Positions 61,199-64,000 of a DNA stretch of 64,000 nucleotides are shown piece after piece. The notes beneath the pieces are model-generated. The model ran no database searches. It had not been told where the DNA came from and saw nothing but the letters and a program-made list of their open reading frames with translations. Source of the stretch: Singulisphaera sp. GP187 (GTDB lineage: Bacteria; Planctomycetota; Phycisphaerae; Phycisphaerales; SM1A02); NCBI GenBank assembly GCA_945869475.1, contig CAMBOV010000007.1, forward strand, positions 1-64,000, read 5' to 3'. The position numbers were made by a program, and so were the translations under genes. The stretch's first letter is position 1; the number at the start of each line of letters is the position of its first letter.

Positions 61199-62666
61199 GC
61201 GACACCACCGTCGACACCACCGTCGACACCACCGTCGGCACCACAGTGGGCAACTGGGCTGGAAGTTGGGTTGGAAGTTGGGCCTTCTCCCACGCTTCAA
61301 AACCGCCAGCGATATTCGACGCATCAAAGCCGAGTCGTCGCAACATCGCAGTCGCGCACGCCGAGCGACCACCAAGCGCGCAGTGCACGAGAATTTTCTT
61401 CTCGCGCGGAAGTTGCGCGAGTTTGGTGGTGAGCCGGGTGTATGGAACGTTGAGCGATCCATTGATTGCTCCTTGAGCATGTTCGCTACTGCCTCGAACA
61501 TCCAAGATGAACGACTCACCGAGTTCTTTCGCTGCATCCTGCACAGAGACCTCAGGTGTCGCTTCGAGTTTCGGCGCCGGGGCAATCGCGCTCGGCGCCA
61601 CCACTGCGATGATGTCGTCGTAGCCGATGCGGACGAGTTGACGAATGACTTCATCGCTGCCGGCTGGTTCGCAGACAAGCACGATGCGCGACTGCGGTTT
61701 CACGTACGAGCCGACAACCATCGCGAACATCTTTCCAAGTGGCGCGTAGAGCGATCCTGGCAAGTGACCGTCGCGAAATTCCGACCACGCGCGCGTATCG
61801 ACGACGACAGTGCGCGGCTCTTCCCACGCTGCCACGTGCTCGCGAACATCGGTGATGATCTCTGGCTTTGGAATCTCTCCAAGAAGCGCGACGCCGTCGC
61901 GATTGGTCACTTTCATCCGCGCGAAATAGAGCGGTGGTTCGGGCTGTCCGCTGAGAATGTCTGCGATGAATGCCTTCTCGCTGCTGAGAAGTTGCAGCAC
62001 CGCACTCGACGCCAACTCATATCCAACGGTCGATTGTGGAACCGCGCCGAGTGCCTTACCGCACGCACTTCCTGCGCCGTGACCGGGCCACACTTGCAGA
62101 TACGCAGGCATTTTCGCGAATCGCTGCGCGCTCGCGAAAAGTGCACGCGCGCTTGGCTCGGCAACTCCCACAACGCCTGCGGCAGTTTCGAGCAAGTCAG
62201 GACGGCCGAGATCTCCGACAAAAACGAAGTCGCCCGAGATCAATCCCATCGACATCTCACCACCAGCTCCGCGGTCGGTGATGAGGTAGCTCATGTGCTC
62301 GGGAGTGTGGCCTGGAGTGTGCATCGCGCGAATGAGAATTCCGCCGATGGTGATTTCGGCTGCGTCATGCAGCAGCACATGGTCGTACTCGCCGACCCAC
62401 TTCGATTGCCAGTGGGCTCCACCCTCTGCACTCACATAGACGCGCGCACCGAGACGCGCCGCGATCTCGCGCGCACCACTGAGAAAGTCCGCGTGAATAT
62501 GAGTTTCCGCAACTGCGACGATCTTGAGTTTCTCGCGCGCGGCGAGCTCGATGTATCGATCGACATCACGAAGAGGATCGAACAGAATCGCAGTCCCTGT
62601 TTTCTGACAGCCAATCAGATAGGCGTACTGAGCGAGATTTGGTTCAACGATTTGGCGGAAGAACAT
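61173..62666 (-). CDS. MBL-fold persulfide dioxygenase-like / double rhodanese protein
   Basis: A 497-residue fusion. Residues 1 to about 250 form a metallo-beta-lactamase fold of the ETHE1/persulfide dioxygenase type, with ETHIHADFLSG, HTPGHTPEHMSYL, GDFVFVGDLGRPDL and WPGHGAGSACG. Two rhodanese domains follow: the first with a candidate catalytic Cys in VLVCEPAGSDEV, the second with HCALGGRSA. This architecture, shared with CstB-like proteins, suggests oxidation and transfer of persulfide sulfur, that is, sulfide detoxification. The last 25 residues come from a 12-bp repeat (PTVVSTVV pattern) rather than the enzyme. It overlaps the convergent PGPGW gene. Confidence 0.88.
   Translation of the reverse strand: MFFRQIVEPNLAQYAYLIGCQKTGTAILFDPLRDVDRYIELAAREKLKIVAVAETHIHADFLSGAREIAARLGARVYVSAEGGAHWQSKWVGEYDHVLLHDAAEITIGGILIRAMHTPGHTPEHMSYLITDRGAGGEMSMGLISGDFVFVGDLGRPDLLETAAGVVGVAEPSARALFASAQRFAKMPAYLQVWPGHGAGSACGKALGAVPQSTVGYELASSAVLQLLSSEKAFIADILSGQPEPPLYFARMKVTNRDGVALLGEIPKPEIITDVREHVAAWEEPRTVVVDTRAWSEFRDGHLPGSLYAPLGKMFAMVVGSYVKPQSRIVLVCEPAGSDEVIRQLVRIGYDDIIAVVAPSAIAPAPKLEATPEVSVQDAAKELGESFILDVRGSSEHAQGAINGSLNVPYTRLTTKLAQLPREKKILVHCALGGRSACATAMLRRLGFDASNIAGGFEAWEKAQLPTQLPAQLPTVVPTVVSTVVSTVVSPIAGSSCA
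61201..61248. repeat. 12-bp tandem repeat at the end of the MBL-rhodanese gene
   Basis: Three exact copies of GACACCACCGTC and a diverged fourth. They encode the Thr-Val-Val-Ser tail of the MBL-rhodanese protein and begin 3 bp beyond the stop of the PGPGW gene. Unit length is a multiple of three. Confidence 0.95.
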
Positions 62667-62701
62667 TGTGTGACCTTGTCGTCGAGTTCGAGAGAGTTGT
62701 G

Positions 62702-63223
62702 ATGCACGATCGTTACACTTTTGCGATCGACGGCAAGACTACATCTTCCAACACGCCCTCATCCACTGCCTCGTTTGCGAGCCCGCTCCTGACGACCGCC
62801 GATGGCGCGGCGCCGAACTACTCGCCTAACTCGATTGCGACTGCGCCGAAGCCAGATGCGTCGTTCGCTGATCCAACGTGGAAGCTTGGAGAGACGATCA
62901 TCGATCGCTACGACTCGGCAGTGGATCATGATGATTTCACACAGGCTGGAAATCTCTTTCGTATGTTCGATAATCCGCACCGTGAGCGGTTGACCAAACG
63001 CATCGCGGGTGTGCTGAAGCAAGCGCGCACTGAGGTGCAGATGCGACAACTCTGTCACTTCTTCAGAGCTGATGAGGATTATGGATCGCGCGTCGCGAAG
63101 CACCTCGGCATCGACGTCAGCAGTGTGCTGGGCGATGCGAAATATGGCGCAGGTGGTACGTCTCCAGCGCATCCAGCGACGGGCGCAAGTGCAGTTGCGA
63201 CTGCGGGGAAAGTGCTGACGTGA
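62702..63223 (+). CDS. Free-standing catalase C-terminal domain (truncated catalase)
   Basis: A 173-residue protein. Residues about 37-140 match the end of haem catalases: GAAPNYSPNSIA, the DRYDSAVDHDDFTQAGNLFRMF region, and the 'catalase-related immune-responsive' helix pattern RERLTKRIAGVLKQARTEVQMRQLCHFFRADEDYGSRVAKHLGI. The haem-binding catalase core that should precede it is absent. Upstream is only 35 bp and then the divergent MBL-rhodanese gene. The N-terminal 36 residues are Ser/Thr-rich and unrelated. It is either a remnant kept as an open frame or a separate domain used with another catalase. GTGA overlap with the next gene argues that it is still translated. Confidence 0.72.
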   Translation: MHDRYTFAIDGKTTSSNTPSSTASFASPLLTTADGAAPNYSPNSIATAPKPDASFADPTWKLGETIIDRYDSAVDHDDFTQAGNLFRMFDNPHRERLTKRIAGVLKQARTEVQMRQLCHFFRADEDYGSRVAKHLGIDVSSVLGDAKYGAGGTSPAHPATGASAVATAGKVLT

Positions 63224-63696
63224 GCGCATTTGAAGCGGCGATTGCGGCGTATGAGTCTGGTCCGAGCCAGTTGCGCGCGGCGTGCGTTGGACTTTCGACG
63301 GCGCAACTCAACACGCGCATCGCGCCAGGCACGTGGAGCATTCAAGAAGTCGTCGTGCATGTGCTCGACAGTGATTTGGCGTCGACGCATCGCATGCGCA
63401 GGATGGTTGCTGAGAGTAATCCCCTGCTCATCTCGTATGACGAAGATCTCTTTATCGCACGATTGCCGAGTGAGACGAACGAGATCGCCGAAGTGCTTGC
63501 ACTCTTCGAAGTCAACCGGCGTTTCACTGCGCGCTGGTTGCGCACCCTCTCGCACGATGATCTCGCGCGCACGGGCATTCACACGCAGCGCGGTCGAGTG
63601 ACGGTGCTACAACTCGTCGAGATCTATTCGCACCACGTGAACCATCACATGACCTTTGTGGACGGCAAACGCAAAGCGCTGGGGGTGGCCACGTGA
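63220..63696 (+). CDS. DinB-superfamily protein
   Basis: A 158-residue DinB_2-type four-helix protein. The family's LNTRIAPGTWSIQEVVVHVLDSD motif near the N-terminus supplies the first metal-ligand His. YSHHVNHHMTFVDGKRK at the C-terminus supplies the other two. Such proteins are putative thiol-dependent transferases or metal-binding proteins without a fixed substrate. The GTG start overlaps the upstream stop, and its stop overlaps the next GTG start, so it sits in a coupled three-gene run. It is only distantly related to the DUF1572 protein at 2614. Confidence 0.88.
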   Translation: MSAFEAAIAAYESGPSQLRAACVGLSTAQLNTRIAPGTWSIQEVVVHVLDSDLASTHRMRRMVAESNPLLISYDEDLFIARLPSETNEIAEVLALFEVNRRFTARWLRTLSHDDLARTGIHTQRGRVTVLQLVEIYSHHVNHHMTFVDGKRKALGVAT

Positions 63697-64000
63697 ACGC
63701 AACGGCGGCTCTCTTGATGATGCTCACATCGACCTCCCTTCCAGCGAGCGATCCGAGTTCACTCGTGCCCGTGCCGCAAACGAGCGAAGGAATACTCGCG
63801 CGACAGAACTTGGTGCTGCAACGCGCGAGAGAGAGTGCTCCAGGTGGAGTCGTTTTCGTCGGTGATTCGATCACGCAAGCATGGGATGGCACCGACCTCT
63901 GGACGGAGCGATTCGTGCCGATGGGCGCGGTCAACCTCGGTGTCTCTGGCGATCGAACTGAACACGTGCTCTGGAGACTCGAGCAAGCTCCACTCACGCG
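63693..64000 (+). CDS. SGNH/GDSL-family hydrolase, 5' part (cut by window end)
   Basis: At least 102 residues, running off the window. A GTG start overlapping the upstream stop is followed by a signal peptide-like segment (TAALLMMLTSTSLPAS), then GGVVFVGDSITQAWDG with the nucleophile Ser59 of block I, and MGAVNLGVSGDRTEHVLWRL, which supplies the block II Gly. This pattern is typical of the PAF-acetylhydrolase-like or lysophospholipase/rhamnogalacturonan-esterase-type SGNH hydrolases that planctomycetes secrete. The catalytic Asp/His block lies beyond the window. Substrate unknown. Confidence 0.85.
   Translation, partial: MNATAALLMMLTSTSLPASDPSSLVPVPQTSEGILARQNLVLQRARESAPGGVVFVGDSITQAWDGTDLWTERFVPMGAVNLGVSGDRTEHVLWRLEQAPLT

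Overview
The window is GC-rich, compactly coded bacterial chromosome. Many genes are joined by ATGA or GTGA stop/start overlaps. The gene content points to Planctomycetota, probably a Phycisphaerae-like lineage: a secreted sulfatase, a DUF1552 Tat protein and a DUF1587/1592/1588/1585 cytochrome-type protein (a planctomycete-typical pair), several DinB-like proteins, and a monomeric isocitrate dehydrogenase. The lineage is inferred from family content only. I saw no rRNA, tRNA or CRISPR array.

Layout. 0-6.3 kb: end of an unknown gene, katG, a DUF1572 DinB-like protein, an exported HisC-like aminotransferase, an acyltransferase-3 membrane protein and a DUF1801 protein with a lysine-rich tail. 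6.3-11.2 kb (minus strand): a four-gene operon of MoxR-type AAA+ ATPase, small unknown protein, DUF2201-type HExxH/VWA protein and divergent SAM synthetase. 11.4-22.9 kb: a PYROXD2-like FAD enzyme, a sulfatase fused to its own formylglycine-generating domain, the threonine operon thrA-thrB-thrC, a secreted unknown and a DASS/SLC13 transporter. 22.9-27.7 kb (plus strand): a second, diverged copy of the same four-gene operon. 27.7-39.5 kb (minus): a broken APC permease, recD, recB, recC and an RhlE-type helicase. 39.6-45.7 kb: DUF1552 and DUF1592 genes split by an oppositely oriented nucleotidyltransferase/small-protein pair, then a decayed zone with a DUF3095 fragment and an IS91-like remnant. 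45.7-64 kb: icd, two exported unknowns, an S1/P1-nuclease/PLC-like protein, an SPFH protein, a Tat-exported FAD oxidoreductase, a cytochrome b562-like protein, prfC, a REC-GAF-HD-GYP regulator, a PGPGW protein, an MBL-rhodanese protein, a catalase C-terminal fragment, a second DinB-like protein and the start of an SGNH hydrolase.

The most striking feature is the pair of MoxR / small protein / HExxH-VWA / MetK-like operons. Each is preceded by a leader RNA with SAM-riboswitch (SAM-I/IV clan) architecture: P1, an AGAGT joint, a P2 whose GACCTC loop can pair with a downstream GAGGTC, a GCAACC/GGTGC P3, a P4 and closing P1. Stem sequences differ between the copies but pairing is kept. Each leader ends in a small hairpin that places the Shine-Dalgarno GGAG at its loop, against the start codon, again with compensating stem changes. 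The SAM synthetase homologues keep the ATP/Mg/K core but appear to have lost residues that contact methionine and tripolyphosphate in E. coli MetK. I infer a SAM-responsive module in which an AAA+/VWA chaperone-like pair works with a divergent SAM synthetase. Its function is unknown to me, and I could not check novelty.
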